Below, piece after piece: positions 23,735-35,435 of a DNA stretch of 64,000 bases. Source of the stretch: Molanna angustata (Eukaryota; Arthropoda; Insecta; Trichoptera; Molannidae). The notes beneath the pieces are model-generated. The model was not told the origin of the DNA. It was given only the letters and a program-made list of their open reading frames with translations, and did not search any database. Numbering within the stretch: the stretch's first letter is position 1; the number at the start of each line of letters is the position of its first letter. The translations under genes and the position numbers were made by a program. Location: contig OY754984.1 in the NCBI GenBank assembly GCA_963576475.1, positions 16,311,775-16,375,774 on the forward strand, in the 5' to 3' direction.

Positions 23735-23860
23735 ACAAAGGCAGGTTTATTGCCATAAGGCAATTTCTTCCAACCAAGCCGAGCAACGTGAAGTCTCTAA
23801 GTTAAATTGGTACAATACTAATTTATTGAGAAATAAATTGATAAAAAATAACATAAAAGA
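23735..23860 (-). mobile_element. LINE-J 3' UTR fragment with hairpin
   Basis: On the minus strand: GGTTGGAAGAAA, TTGCC-TTAT-GGCAA (plus 23750-23763), then TAAACCTGCC. Only the 3' terminus is left. Confidence 0.65.
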
Positions 23861-23863
23861 GTA

Positions 23864-25551
23864 AGAAATATAAAAAAATACAAAGAGAAAAAAAATGAAA
23901 AGAGGTTTAAAAAAAAAGAATAATAAAAAAAATTGCTGAGGTAATTAATGGCAGTCTTCATATCGTATTTTGTTTTTTAATAGTTTATCTTATAGAGATG
24001 GCTTCATATTTTTCCTTTTTGTCGGAACGAATGGAATTTTGAGGTTTCGAGTTCGAATTCGGGTTAAATTGATATTCAAAATAGTACCTACTTGTGAATT
24101 GCCCGAGAAGAAAAATTCACTTGACATATTTCTTCAGTCAATAGGGACAACCTCGCGGGAGTTAAAAAGACATCAAGTTCGTTGGAACTACACGAAAAGA
24201 TCCGCTCTGAGACGAGGCGGATACGCAAGCAATAATTGAATTGAAGGAGGTTTTTTTACTCGAGGGTAGGATGAAATATTGTACCCCTTTCGGTGTGTTG
24301 GGGATGCATAGGGAAGAAAAGACGCGGTATCTAAGCGAAGCAATTACGCCAAGTGTGCTGGAAGCATTTCCAGGTTTAGTTAACATATTATGCAACGGTG
24401 ACACAATCTATTTGTGAACATTTCTAAGGTCTGAAATAACTTCAATTTCAAATATGCAGTACCTACTATTTTGTGTCGAGTGTCCATAAACATTCATTAT
24501 CTAGTGGAATGTTTATACTACGAAAGAATTACAACTTTTTTCTTCTTCCTTTTGTATTTTTCCTTGTCCTATTTTGAGTAGGATAAACTCTCCTAATCTT
24601 TCGGCGCCAGGATGATTGTCCTGTATTGTCGGGGCTGGTATTGGAGATTAATTCGTGAGTTTATTCATATTACCCCACCGCTTGGATAATAGTCGTCTTT
24701 TTTTGATTATATTTTCTGGGAATTTTAAGCAGAAGGTAAGAATAACTTCATATTTATGATTGATTACCGTAAAAACATAATGACATTAGGCGGGAACGTA
24801 TGATTAAAAGAAAATGCCATTTACCTTGAGATGATTTGCATACATACATATAATGATGATCTTCTGATAAAAAATAAACAAGGCAAATGGCAATATAATA
24901 AAGACGTAAATACAAACTGTTCTCTATTTCAAAGGCATATCTTTTGAGGGTACTGGGGAAAAGATTTTCAAAAAACACTATATAGTCTACTATAGCCTCT
25001 TAGGTCTACAATGAATGTGGTAAACTCTAGGTATTAAATTTTGAATATAATATCTTCTAAATCCCTAGTTCGAATTAACAACAAACTTTTGATTAAAAAA
25101 ATGGACTATTATTGCAGACTCTCTCTGTCTCATCGATCGGGGCTTCAACCTCACGAATGTAATTGGCTCCATACATTCTCACCACATTATCTCTTTAAAA
25201 CCATCAAATTGGGCCTCTTGTTTGGGGAGGGGGCTAAATTATTTACCCTACAAGATGAATGGCGCATTAATCACATGCTCTTTCTGCCACAAGCGCCGTT
25301 CGACCTTTCTTTGCCCATCGGAAATTTTCAATTAGAATTCCCGAAATGCTAAGAAAATAATTAAATTCCACTGATGTATCGTATTAGCATTTCAGAATTG
25401 AGTTTGTTAAAATTCCCTTCTAATTTTCCCAACCAGGAACTGATCCATCATTCAATATTTTTTTTATTATAATTATTATTAATATTTTATTACAATTTAC
25501 GACTTATTAGCCTTTTACACATACAAATACTACTTAAACACACTTTTACTT
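23864..25551. other. No gene recognised
   Basis: Frames of 74-103 codons occur (for example 25041-25352) without recognisable domains. The piece 24560-24700 ends in a GAAGAA-type run on the minus strand and could be an RTE tail. A GC-richer stretch lies at 25110-25350. Confidence 0.35.
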
Positions 25552-25835
25552 TTGTGTACCTGTGTATTACAAAATAATGTGTATTACAAAGGTTTTCAAC
25601 TATTTAATGATTTGCCAGAATGTGTGAAGGAAGCATCTGGTCTTGCCGCTTTTCGTCGCCCAAGTGTTGAATACATACATACAGGAAGAGTTTTTGTAAG
25701 ATATTGTGTGCTTCCTTCGTATTTTTTTGTAAATTTGAAAACTTTTTATTTTTTCAACTTGTTAATATGCTTATTGGTTATACTAGCTATATGTAAGAAA
25801 GTGCATTTATTTTTTATATCTAAATAAAATATATT
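25552..25835 (+). pseudogene. Jockey/CR1-like LINE C-terminal fragment
   Basis: The frame contains VYYKGFQLFNDLPECVKEAS and AAFRRPSVEYIHTGR, matching the (Y/F)-x-G-x-xLFN-LP ... FK/RR pattern of jockey/CR1 C-termini. It is followed by a Phe/Leu-rich AT stretch, probably 3' UTR. The CTATACTAG... tail is not diagnostic. Confidence 0.45.
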
Positions 25836-26956
25836 ATTTACATAAATAAGACAAAATTTAAACATGATTATACATACACAAACAGATTATATTAAAAAAA
25901 CAGAATTATGTAAAAACGAGTGGGTTGTTGTACCAATTTTGTATGGAAAATTTTCAGTATTTTCATGAAATGAGTTTGTTAAATATTTTTTTAAGTATTT
26001 TATTATGAAAAATCGATGATTTTATGAAAGTGATGTGCCTTTTTACCAGTTTGAAATTTTTTTTTAATTTTAAGTTTCCTGAGCTTGGAGCCAATTTGTA
26101 ATATTTGACAGTTAAAAAAATTGAGAAGCACTATTTATATATTGTTCGAAATCTAATGGGGTCTAAGCGAGTATTAGATATACATATTTGCAAAATTTGA
26201 AATGAATCGAATGAGTACTTTAGTTTAAAATCGATAAAGTAAAATAAACACGCCGTACATAGTACACAGCACATAGCACATAGCTTATAGCATACACACA
26301 CAAAAACATTGTGATGAAACTTTCAGAATACTATCTCAGCATGATACTAGTAGATAATCTGCAATAAAAAAATACCTTTAATAATTATTGCGAAATTATA
26401 TCTCCCCACTATATCCCCTTGGGTTAGTGAGGAGTAAAAAATAATAAATGAATAAAACAAATTAAAGAATAAACAAATAACAATCAATACTATACATGTA
26501 AAAAATGTGAAAACATGTAACTAAACAAAGAAGAAAACAATGCAATGGTTGGTTTCGTTGACATGTGCAATGTATATGTGTCTTTTATAAATACCAATTA
26601 TCATAAATACCAATTATTTATAAATACCAATATCTGTGTTTATAAATACCAATATCTGTGTATTGAGCATACTGTTTCCCCAAAACTATGCAGTCTATGC
26701 AAAGTTGTACATATTAGCTCGATATACGCTAGTGTTTGTGAGGTTATTTATGTATGTAAATTAAGCGTAAAAGTAAAACTTACTTCTTTTTGAGAGTTCT
26801 TCTACATTGAAATCATATTTTTTAAATTTATTTTATAGATGTACAGAGCACAAAATGGATATAATTAATTTAAATATTAGGTAATAAATCAGGTATGTAG
26901 AATTAAGTATGGCATATTATGCAAATTTGGAACCCGGTGTATATTAAGTACATAAA
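25836..26956. other. AT-rich DNA with a short 20-bp tandem repeat
   Basis: TAAATACCAAT is repeated four times with ~20-bp spacing at 26588-26660. An 82-codon frame over it is not a credible gene. Nothing else is recognised. Confidence 0.45.
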
Positions 26957-27144
26957 CAGGGGGTCATGTCTTGTCCAACTGGCGAAATAAAAACCCTCAC
27001 GATTACCCATATCATGGATATAATTATTATATGGAGTTCTATAATATCTTTAGATGTCATAGAACGCCATTTGATAATTAAATCTATGATATGGGTAATC
27101 ACGAAGGTTTTGATTTAGCTGGTTGGACCAGACTTGCCCCCCTG
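26957..27144. mobile_element. Palindromic MITE, intact copy 2 (188 bp)
   Basis: The ends are CAGGGGGTCATGTCTTGTCC and the complement of CAGGGGGGCAAGTCTGGTCC. The two ~92-bp arms pair along their whole length (GATTACCCATATCAT is matched by ATGATATGGGTAATC with small changes) around the centre TATCTTTAGATGTC. Copy 1 at 10432 shows the ends and left arm. No TSD is clear at this copy. Confidence 0.85.
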
Positions 27145-27272
27145 ATTGGATAGTGTATAAAATCTCTTCCTCAAACACCTCATGTATAAATCAGGCTGTC
27201 GGGAATTAATGGGCCCTCACATTCATATAAATAACGTGTACTTAGCTGAATCGAAATTTAATTTATTACTAC

Positions 27273-27960
27273 TTGCTTGTAACACATGAGATCCAACTAC
27301 CGATTGCGATAGTATGCATAATTGAAAAATACGTACCAAATTATAAACATTTAAGCATAAATTTATAAAAAGGTATTGTAAGGTATTTTGTTTTCTATAT
27401 AAAACATGTAGATATATATGTCAGGATAGGATAGTATTTATTTATTTATTTTATTTTATTAAAAGGGTACATCGACAGACATCAAGCTTACAATCATCAT
27501 AAGAAAATAATATTGGTTATGATTATGAGTGCTGGACGTCCAATAATGGATGCAAACAAAATTACATGAGCTCTTATTTAATCACACACGTAAGTTACAC
27601 AAGTAAGAGTTCCATAAATTAGAGAAAATTCAGTTACAGAAGTTAAGTAAAAAAAAGAAGAAGAAAAAAATAGTTATATAATTTTTTACAAAAAAAATTA
27701 CAGAAGTTACATAAGTCGAAGTAAAAAAATAGGTAGTTACATAAGTAGTTAAAAAGTTATATGAGTTAGAGAAAAGACAATTTATAACAGATTACAATCA
27801 AATAGCGTATATAAATAGCACTGAGAACTTCTTAAAACAACACGCGCGAGTTAACTTTTTTCTTAAAAGCACGTATGGAGGACAGTCTGTTTTCCTACCC
27901 AGAATACGAAAACAGCATAATGGTATGTATGTATTGTATGATTTAAACGAACCTACCATT
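27273..27960 (+). mobile_element. Element X, copy 3, 3'-truncated, with LINE insertion
   Basis: It starts TTGTAACACATGAGATCC, runs to GTCAGGATAGGATAGTAT at 27437, and resumes at 27873 with GTATGGAGGACAGTCTG and CCTACCCAGAATACG. The 3' half is missing. Confidence 0.65.
27438..27872 (-). mobile_element. 5'-truncated retroelement tail inserted in element X
   Basis: This 435-bp insert ends (minus strand) in AATAAAATAAAATAAATAAA. Its 5' side on the minus strand reads RAFKKKVNSRVLF before a stop, as at a jockey/CR1 C-terminus. GTAT at 27434-27437 and 27873-27876 is a possible short TSD. It contains repeated ACAGAAGTTA/ACATAAGT words (27630-27750). Confidence 0.55.
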
Positions 27961-28517
27961 CCAATAATTCCGTATTGTTATACTGAATGAGCTAATAATT
28001 TAAGAGAGTAGAATATATAATAGCAATCAGATTGTCGAATCTTTACCTTCGTTTTAATCAATAAGCTTATCTACACAACCAATGACGTTTATGATGTAGG
28101 TAAGCAATTTAAATCCTCTCATTTTTAAAAATTCAATCATGTTGTTGGTCACGAATGACGAATTTTTGTAACAAAAAACCGCTATTACTAAATATTTATC
28201 TATGCTGAAACAAGTTGATTTAGGATAAACTTTATTGAAATCTGTGTTGATCATTATGACTCGGAAAGTTATGCTTCTGACCCAGAGTCGTAAGATCCGA
28301 GTTCGATTTTCAGAGTATTCAAAGTATTAACTATGGTTTAAGATTTGTAAGGCAACAAACGCTAAAAGTTTTCAACTTGTTATTCGGAAGCTTGTAGTAT
28401 GTAGATGAAAATTATTTGTAATTTGGTTTCTTTGCAATTGAGACACAGCATTAAGATTGTGGATATTCAAAACTATAATGGTAAAAATAAAGTCGTTTAA
28501 ATAAAAGTCGTTTGACT
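27961..28517. other. Unassigned AT-rich DNA
   Basis: A 66-codon minus frame (28054-28254) is not recognisable. Confidence 0.35.
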
Positions 28518-28625
28518 TTTGTGCGGGCATCCTTGGTTTGATTCCTAGCGGAGGATTAATTTAAGTTAATTCATTCCTCACGGGAACATTGCTTCTCTGG
28601 GCTTTAAACACTGGTATGTTCGCTT
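28518..28625 (+). mobile_element. SINE-C fragment
   Basis: It contains the B-box-like GGTTTGATTCC, then CATTCCTCACGGGAACATTGC, CTCTGGGCTTTAAACACTGG. The 5' end and 3' hairpin are missing. Confidence 0.6.
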
Positions 28626-28774
28626 GACTCTTACGCAAATTATTAGTGAGGACGATCATTTTGCCTGACAAGGAAATAACAGTCCTCTCCTTCTATTAGT
28701 ACCTACCTGTTATTTTATTTATAATATTAAAGTTTGTTTCGTAATATTTTTTGTTTATTTTTCAATGCAACACT

Positions 28775-29130
28775 GCTTCATTGTTCAAAGTAATTCCTAC
28801 ATTTTTCACGGCTATGGCTGATTTAATAATTATATCATAATTACAATTAAATACTTCAAATAATGATACTCAGTTATCATTATTACCATCCTCAAAAGAA
28901 TTGGCAGATCAATGTAAAAATTTAAAATGATTTAATAGATTTAAATAAAATGCAATAAACGCACCGATCAAGCTTTCATTTGGGAATAATTCACCCATCC
29001 AGATACTTACATACATATCAAAGGATAAGCCTCTGAGGTCTCTATAGGTACTACCTATTAATTCTAATGATTCCTGATTATTAACTTACTAATAAAAATC
29101 TTTTAAACGTAAATTTAATTATTAATGTAA
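28775..29130 (-). pseudogene. LINE-D (R4/Dong-like) 3' end, diverged copy
   Basis: It is collinear with 36669-37085 and with the inverted 55535-55940 copy: CAAAAGAATTGGCAGATCAA, AAACGCACCGATCAAGC, CACCCATCCAGATACTTA, CAAAGGATAAGCCTCTGAGG. Here only the 3' UTR and last codons are present. Confidence 0.55.
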
Positions 29131-30289
29131 TAAATATTTTTTTATTAAGTACTATAGATTCCTTTTGTACATAAGCCGTATCACTTATAAAAGTAAACTT
29201 GGTAATAGATCGTGAATAAGGAAAAAAAATAATTATAAACCGTGACTATCTTTATTTCACCTTTATTTCATAGACGTCAAGTTAGGACATATCGAGAGGT
29301 AGTTTAACGCTTGACTAACGCGTCATAACAAATATTTCAAATTGGCGGATCTTTCACATATGATCCGACGCATATTTGAGATTGACAGAAAACTTTAATG
29401 TTTTTTCTTGTTATTCCTCATCGCAATCGTGTTTAATTTGACTCAACACAGCACAACGCGGTGTTTGTTTTCATTTTTCGATGTCAGTTATCCAAATTTA
29501 CATGCATTTATCTATTTTTTGACATCTGAGAAGCCAATGCGGCCGTATGAAAAAAAAAATTAGACCGTTTGTAAAAAAATCGGTGAACTAGTAAGTATAG
29601 GTACGTTAATATGTAAATAAGATTTTTAATACTAATCTTAACTAATTTAGTCGAGCTTATCTAGTTGCGCGTTTAGTAAGCTATTAACGAAATCTAATTA
29701 GTTAGACCGAAGGATTTCTTTTTCTTTTTGAGTTATTATTTTTATCATTTAAAAAATCTCTTATAAAGCGATAGCGAAACGAAACGATTCTTTTTCTTCC
29801 AATATTTAAATGATCAGTTCTTTCCGAATGTCTTGGTTATGAAATAAATATTCGTGGAATATTAAATCTATGTAGTTTATATTTATAAACTACTTTTTAC
29901 TAAGTTTAGTTTTGCTATTTCATATTACATTGAGCCAAGTTATAATTTGGCTCAATGTATTAAGTTAAATTTCTCGCGGATTAATAATATGTTGTTAATG
30001 TTGTTTTCTTGTCGTTATTATAACAATGTACATGGGCGTTGGTAAGCAAAGGTATTATCTTAGTTTTGTTAATTATAATAATCATTATTAAAGTTACAGT
30101 GTTTACACGTAATCAAGTAGCAAAACAAGAATGCGTTATAAAATTGTATATAATCATTTACAATCTACCTGTTGATAAGGTATTGAATAATCCGACTGAA
30201 TATTTGTTCAAGAGAATTTAGTTTTCTTAACATGTCGAGTGTTGACTCAGTCTAAGTCAAGTGTGTAAAAATATTGTTTTATATATTTA
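29131..30289. other. Unassigned DNA with a small perfect inverted repeat
   Basis: TACATTGAGCCAA (29926-29938) pairs perfectly with TTGGCTCAATGTA (29947-29959) around an 8-base loop. No repeat family or gene is recognised here. Confidence 0.4.
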
Positions 30290-30421
30290 TTTAATATTCT
30301 TGTTCATATAATTATTACACTGGCGGGCTTATTGCCTAATGGCAATGTATTCCAACCAACCAGAGTAAATGTTAAATATACACAACAATGTTTACTATGG
30401 CAATAAATTAATCACATTACA
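30290..30421 (-). mobile_element. LINE-J 3' UTR end, separated from its body by the R1-like insertion
   Basis: On the minus strand the sequence reads CTGGTTGGTTGGAATACA, TTGCC-ATTA-GGCAA (plus 30332-30345), TAAGCCCGCCAGTG and then the tail. The rest of the same LINE-J copy resumes at 33847 on the other side of the R1-like element. AATCACATTACA (30410-30421) is the left TSD. Confidence 0.7.
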
Positions 30422-33400
30422 TTATCCGTATCAACGGGTCTCAGAATTGGACAGCTCAATCTGGGCCGACGTCGTGCTGCCACCTTGGAGCTTAAACAAC
30501 TCGCCCATCAACTGAACATCGATATCTGTCTGGTTCAGGAACCATACACTGGCGACGGCTCTATGTGTGTGACGGATTCAGACTTCCGTATAATTTCTGC
30601 CACTTGCTGTTCCATGGATTTACCCCCTCTAGCTTCAATAATTATTTTTAATTCTTCTATATCTTATATCTTATTAGATCATCTTTCCTCGAGCACTACA
30701 GTCGTGCTTGAAATTTCTCTTTCAGGTAAATCCATGTACCTAGTATCAACCTACTTCAAATTTGGCGACCCGATAGAGCCATATGTGTGCTTTCTAGATA
30801 ATGTAATGAGTCATCTAGGTGGAGATTCCATCTTGATTGGCGGTGACTTCAATGCTGAGTCCCCTCTATGGTGTCATTCTACCATTGCAGGGTCTAGGAA
30901 AGCAAAAAGAGGTGAACTCTGTGAGGACTTCATAGCTCGGCACGAGCTTTCCGTTATCAATGATCCCTTTAGTCCTCCCACTTTTTCTGGTGCGGTCGGG
31001 TTTGGCCACATCGATGTCACTTTGGCTTCGGCTCAAATAGCTCAAAAGGCTTCTTCCTGGTGTGTTTATACAGATTATTCGGGTAGCGATCACGAACTTA
31101 TTGTCTTTACAATTTCTACTTCACCTACTGACTCGGTTCAAAAGTCTCATATTCCAAGGCGTTTTCGCACGAGGTGTGAGCGCATTGTCGAATTTGATGC
31201 TGAATTTATTCGATTTCTGAATCGCTTTAACCCAAATGCTATGTCTATATCTGATACTGCTTCTGATTTCACTAACAATATCATTATATGTGCAGAAAAG
31301 TCAATTGGCAGATCTACTCCAGAAAAATTAAAACCAAACGCTTGGTGGCACTCAGGACTCGATTCTTTGAAACGCAGCGTTACACGTGCACGTCGAGCTC
31401 TTAAATTGGGACGCAATAGGAACTTTGCTGAGTTTATTATTCTCGACTTGTACTCTGCTTATAGACGTGCACACAATCTATATAAAAATGAAATTATTCG
31501 TGCGAAGAAGGTAAGTTGGCGACGATTGGTTTCCGAGGTTTCGACTTCAGATCCATGGGGTGCAGTGTATCGCGCCGTTTCTTCTAAGAGAGGAAATGGC
31601 GCAACAATATCCTGCATCCGCGATGCAACTACTGGTGAGTTCACAACGTCTCTAGATTCAACTGCTTCCGTTTTTCTGGACGCGTTGGTTCCATCGGATG
31701 ATCCATTAACTGATAATGATTTTCATAAATGGGTACGTGCTCTTCAACATGAAATTCCTCAGACACCCCCTTCGCCGCCTGTTTCTGTTGAGGAACTTAA
31801 TTTAATTATTGGGAACCTCAAGCCAAATAAATCCCCAGGCCTCGATCGGATTGATTCAATTTTAGTTGAAAGATGTTGGCGTCTGGCCCAATTTGAAATG
31901 TTTTCCCTCCTTAAAAGGTGTTTGGATGAGGGCAGTTTTCCTGATTGCTGGAAAACAGGCCTTATGACTATTCTTCCTAAACGCTGCGATCGTCCTAGCA
32001 CGGACCCTAAAGCATACAGACCTGTTACTCTTTTGCCTATTCTGGGCAAGATTCGAGAAAGACTTATATGCAACAGAATTGAATCACATCTTTCTTTTTC
32101 GTGTCCACTTTCTCCTCGCCAATTTGGCTTCTGACCTGGAATGTCAACAGTCGATGCTATAAATGAAATGTCAGACTTCGTAAGATGTGCTGCCGAAAAA
32201 TATGTTATTGCTATCTCCCTTGATATAAGTGGTGCATTTGATAATGCTTGGTGGCCGCTTATATTGCATAAATTAAAGATACGGAATATTCCTCGCAATA
32301 TATATAAGATAGTCAAGAGCTACTTTGAAAACCGCCGCATAGTCCTGCCTGGGGGACAATTATTGCATGCGCGTCAAGTAAGCATTGGATGTCCTCAGGG
32401 TTCTGTTCTCGGTCCACTTCTCTGGAACATTCTTTTTGATGATTTGCTGGATCTTCCTCTATCCAGTAATTGTTCAATTCAATCGTATGCCGATGATGCG
32501 TACATTCTCGTTCGTGGCAACTCTCGCAGATTTGTTGAGAACTCTGCTACTGAAGCTCTGTCTTTAGTTTCTGACTGGGGCATGAAAAATAAACTTTGCT
32601 TTGCTCCTAATAAGACATATGGCTTGATGTTCAAAGGCTTACTTCAAAGACAGCCGTCTATTAAGTTCTTAGGAACTAATGTAAGTTTTCGGGATCAACT
32701 CACTTGCTTAGGAGTTGTTCTGGAAAGAGGACCGAGTTTTAAAAATCATGCACGATTGTGTGTCGACAAAGCTAAGTCTGCTTTTTTAAAAATCTCACAC
32801 ATCGCCAAGGCAAAATGGGGTTTACAGTTTCGAGTCTCTTGTCTTTTCTATAAGGCAGTTTACCTCGGCATTGCTTGCTATGCGGCTGGCCTTTGGTCTC
32901 ACGCTTGTGAGCTTCAACATATACGTAGAATTTTGCTCTCAGGTCAAAGATTCGCTCTTATAGCTTTGTCCAAAGCATATGGTACGAGTCCTACCGAAGC
33001 ATTGCCTATATTGACGGGCATGACACCCTTAGATCTGGAGATGCAGCGTAGAGGTGCTATTTTCAATCTAATGCGGGGTCGTTCTTCTGTAATTGGAAAT
33101 GTTCTTCTTTTCCCTCCTGAGGGCCGAGTGTCACGCAGTGATCTTGAAAGAAGTGTTTTCGAAAATTTGCTGAATATCTGGCAGTCCCGTTGGACGGCTT
33201 GCTCAGTGGGAAGAATATCGTTTTTATTTTTTCCTGACGTGAGGACTCGACTTAAATCTTCTTGGGTTGTCCCCGACTTCTGGACTTCTCAATTTTTCAC
33301 AGGACACGGAAATTTCAAGAGTTATCTTCACCGATTTAATATTGCCCCCTCCGCCTCATTTCAGTTCTGTCAGTGCCCAGACCAAACTTCGGAACATATC

Positions 33401-33834
33401 CTGTGGGAGTGTTGCCACCCAATGGTGTCCTCTTTTAGATCGGAGCTCCTCGTTGCTGTCCGTGGGCCTCTTCAAGGTCCCATTGGTCACGCGGATTTTG
33501 TAATCTCAAAGAACAATTTTAAAGCCTTTAAAAAGTTTTGTCATAGTTATGGTGCTTTACTATTGTTAGATTCCCAGTAGGTTATTTTTTTTACAGAGAT
33601 CTTGCTCATACCCCTGATATTTCTCATTTATAAGATCTGAAGTCCCCGAGTGTGAATCCTCCATTCACATTCGTCGATTTTTCTTTTGCACTATGGTGCC
33701 GAGATTACTAATCTAGAGGGCTCCATGAGCTACTTTTCGTGCTATGCATTTTTTTTTCTTATCGCTCACTTAGCGTTCTGTGAAGGGGCCGTTTATAGTC
33801 CCCATATGCAGAGCGGGTGGTGGTGGGAGTAGCG
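30422..33834 (+). mobile_element. R1-like non-LTR retrotransposon, 5'-truncated, 12-bp TSD
   Basis: The 3,413-bp element is bounded by perfect direct repeats AATCACATTACA (30410-30421 and 33835-33846). It begins inside the endonuclease region, so ORF1 and the 5' UTR are missing. The 3' UTR (33581-33834) ends GGTGGTGGGAGTAGCG without a poly(A) tail, as usual for R1-clade elements. The insertion site is the 3' UTR of a LINE-J copy, not 28S rDNA, so it is either off target or a non-rDNA R1-like lineage. Confidence 0.88.
30440..33580 (+). pseudogene. R1-like ORF2: APE endonuclease, reverse transcriptase, zinc knuckle; one in-frame stop
   Basis: Makes and inserts cDNA by target-primed reverse transcription. 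Endonuclease landmarks: GQLNLGRRRAATLELKQL, LVQEPYTG (~residue 28), GGDFNAESPLW, HIDVTLAS, and GSDHELIVF. RT landmarks: KPNKSPGLDRI, YRPVTLLPILGK, motif A SLDISGAFDNAWW, motif B GCPQGSVLGPLLWN, and catalytic YADDAYILV. The C-terminal CQCPDQTSEHILWEC is the zinc knuckle of R1-type proteins. The frame is continuous for about 1,046 codons except for one TGA at 32132-32134, at the Arg position of the usual QFGFRPG motif, which is consistent with a C-to-T change of CGA. No frameshift is seen. No start codon survives. Confidence 0.9.
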
Positions 33835-33846
33835 AATCACATTACA

Positions 33847-34600
33847 AAATAAATAAAGATAGCAGAAGAGAAGTAATAAACCAAAAAAAAAAAGCAAAGA
33901 AGATAGCATATAAGAACAAATCATAGCAATGATAGGAAGACTAAGGGATAGGGAAAGGAAGAGGAGAGGAAGATGTAATCAGGTGTTGTCAGATAAATAT
34001 TTTTGCTTTAGCCTTTTCTTGAAGATGTTTAGTGAGATAAATAAATAAATAAATATAAACATTTATTGAGACGAAAAGAAGTTTACATACAAAAACACAG
34101 ACATATAAAAACAAATATAAAAAAAACAACCTTTCTGACTCAAAAGGACCATGCTCAGCTATATTGCAGGAAGACAAGCCCCCCAGCAGCTGATTTTCAG
34201 CATGATCCTATAGACGACGTAAAATCAGGACTTAGGCTATTCCATAGTCTAGCTGAATGTACTTCAAATGAAGAGCTATTAAATTCAGAACTATGAATAG
34301 GGATAGATAGTAAAGCACGTTCAGCAGATCGAAGTGGACGCCCATGGCTTGAAAGATAAGTGAATTTATCTTTGAGACACTGAGGTAAATTTGGATTAAA
34401 AAGGACATTGAAAAGTAATGACAAGATATTTATATGACGTCGTTGTCGTATCTTGGGCCAATGAAGAAGATTACGGTAATGAGAAATATGATCGAATTTT
34501 TTTAGTCCAAAGATAAAACGGATGCAAACATTTTGAAAGCGTTCAAGTTTGTTGAGATGTTCCTCGTTTGCATTCAAGTAGCTAACATCAGCATAGTCAA
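33847..34600 (-). pseudogene. LINE-J C-terminus and proximal 3' UTR
   Basis: Minus-strand frame: LNKLERFQNVCIRFIFGLKK, HYRNLLHWPKIRQRRHINIL, SLLFNVLFNPNLPQCLKDKF and SARLWNSLSPDF. After a ~160-bp insert it resumes SLNIFKKRLKQKYLSDNT and stops. The 3' UTR runs to 33847, where the R1-like element interrupts it. It is the same family as 35860-36262 and 60410-60735. The RT catalytic core is absent. RNA from this copy would have had the hairpin now at 30332-30345. Confidence 0.75.
34036..34195 (-). mobile_element. ~160-bp retroelement tail inserted in LINE-J coding region
   Basis: It splits the reading between SPDFTSSIG and SLNIFKKRL; these parts are contiguous in the homologous copy at 35940-36020. 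The minus-strand end GTCTCAATAAATG followed by TTTATTTATTTATTTA is a typical LINE tail. A possible GAT duplication flanks it. Confidence 0.5.
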
Positions 34601-34639
34601 TTGTGTGGAGAGTCTATAATCTGCATTAATTTTCAAACT

Positions 34640-34985
34640 CTGAACTCAAAAAAAAAAAATACCAACTTAGAGGCTCCGTAGCATACATATGCTATCCAAC
34701 TGTCAATTTGTTCAAGATAGAAAAATATGGCATTATGTTTTGTATGTCTACCCTGTGAGGGACATGGGGTAATGGTATATATGTATGATTTGTTCAAGAT
34801 AATTCATTTTTCTTAGCATACATATCTACTAAAATAACCATGGTGAGGAAATAGAGGAGGTCTGAGGAAATTCTGTAAGGAGTAGAGAAATTTTTGTGTA
34901 GTATTTCCAACTTTGAAGTCAAAAAACGTCAACTTAGAGGCTTTGTCGCATATAATGTTCAATTTGTATGGATGAACGTGGAATT
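34640..34985. repeat. Patchwork of element X pieces and an RTE tail
   Basis: ACCAACTTAGAGGCTCCGTA (34661) and CAACTTAGAGGCTTTGTCGC (34930) are complements of the element X 3' region, and GCTATCCAACTGTCAA (34691) is its terminus. Between them TACCCTGTGAGGGACATGG then GGTATATATGTATG (34750-34785) is a solo RTE tail. Confidence 0.5.
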
Positions 34986-35100
34986 AAAATTTAAATCTGC
35001 TTGTCAATAGGAGTTCATTTTTTGCCGAAACTAGTTGCGGGAAAAAACAAATATTAACTATTTTAAACATTTAATCTATAGCTATTTTCCTAGCAAAATT

Positions 35101-35435
35101 GTTAATTGGAGACATGGTTAAAAACTTTAGTAGGTACCTACCTATTTTCCTTATAGAATTGTTAATTGGACACATGGTTAAAAATGTTTGTAGGTACCTA
35201 TTTTCCTAATAAAATAGTTAATTGAAGACATGGTTAAAAATGTTTGTAGGTACCTATTTTCCTAATAAAATAGTTAATTGAAGACATGGTTAAAAATGTT
35301 TGTAGGTACCTACATATTTTCCTAATAAAATTGTTGATTGGAGACATTGCTAAAAACTATTGAAGGTACCTATCTATTTTCTTAATAAAATTGTTAATTG
35401 ATGAAATGGCTTGAAAATGTTAGTAGGTACTCATT
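35101..35435. repeat. Minisatellite, six units of 56-60 bp
   Basis: Units starting GTTAATTG(G/A)A(G/C)ACATGG begin at 35101, 35161, 35217, 35273, 35333 and 35393. Most units contain the palindromic word GTAGGTACCTA. Length differences come from an extra CCTA or CATA. Confidence 0.9.

Noticed and set aside
30866..32316. Antisense frames inside the R1-like element (for example 31759-32316)
   Set aside because: The opposite strand has continuous endonuclease/RT motifs; these are shadows.
30422..33834. Viral or LTR-retrovirus origin for the RT sequences
   Set aside because: The APE-type endonuclease, zinc knuckle position and lack of LTR, protease and integrase show non-LTR retrotransposons.
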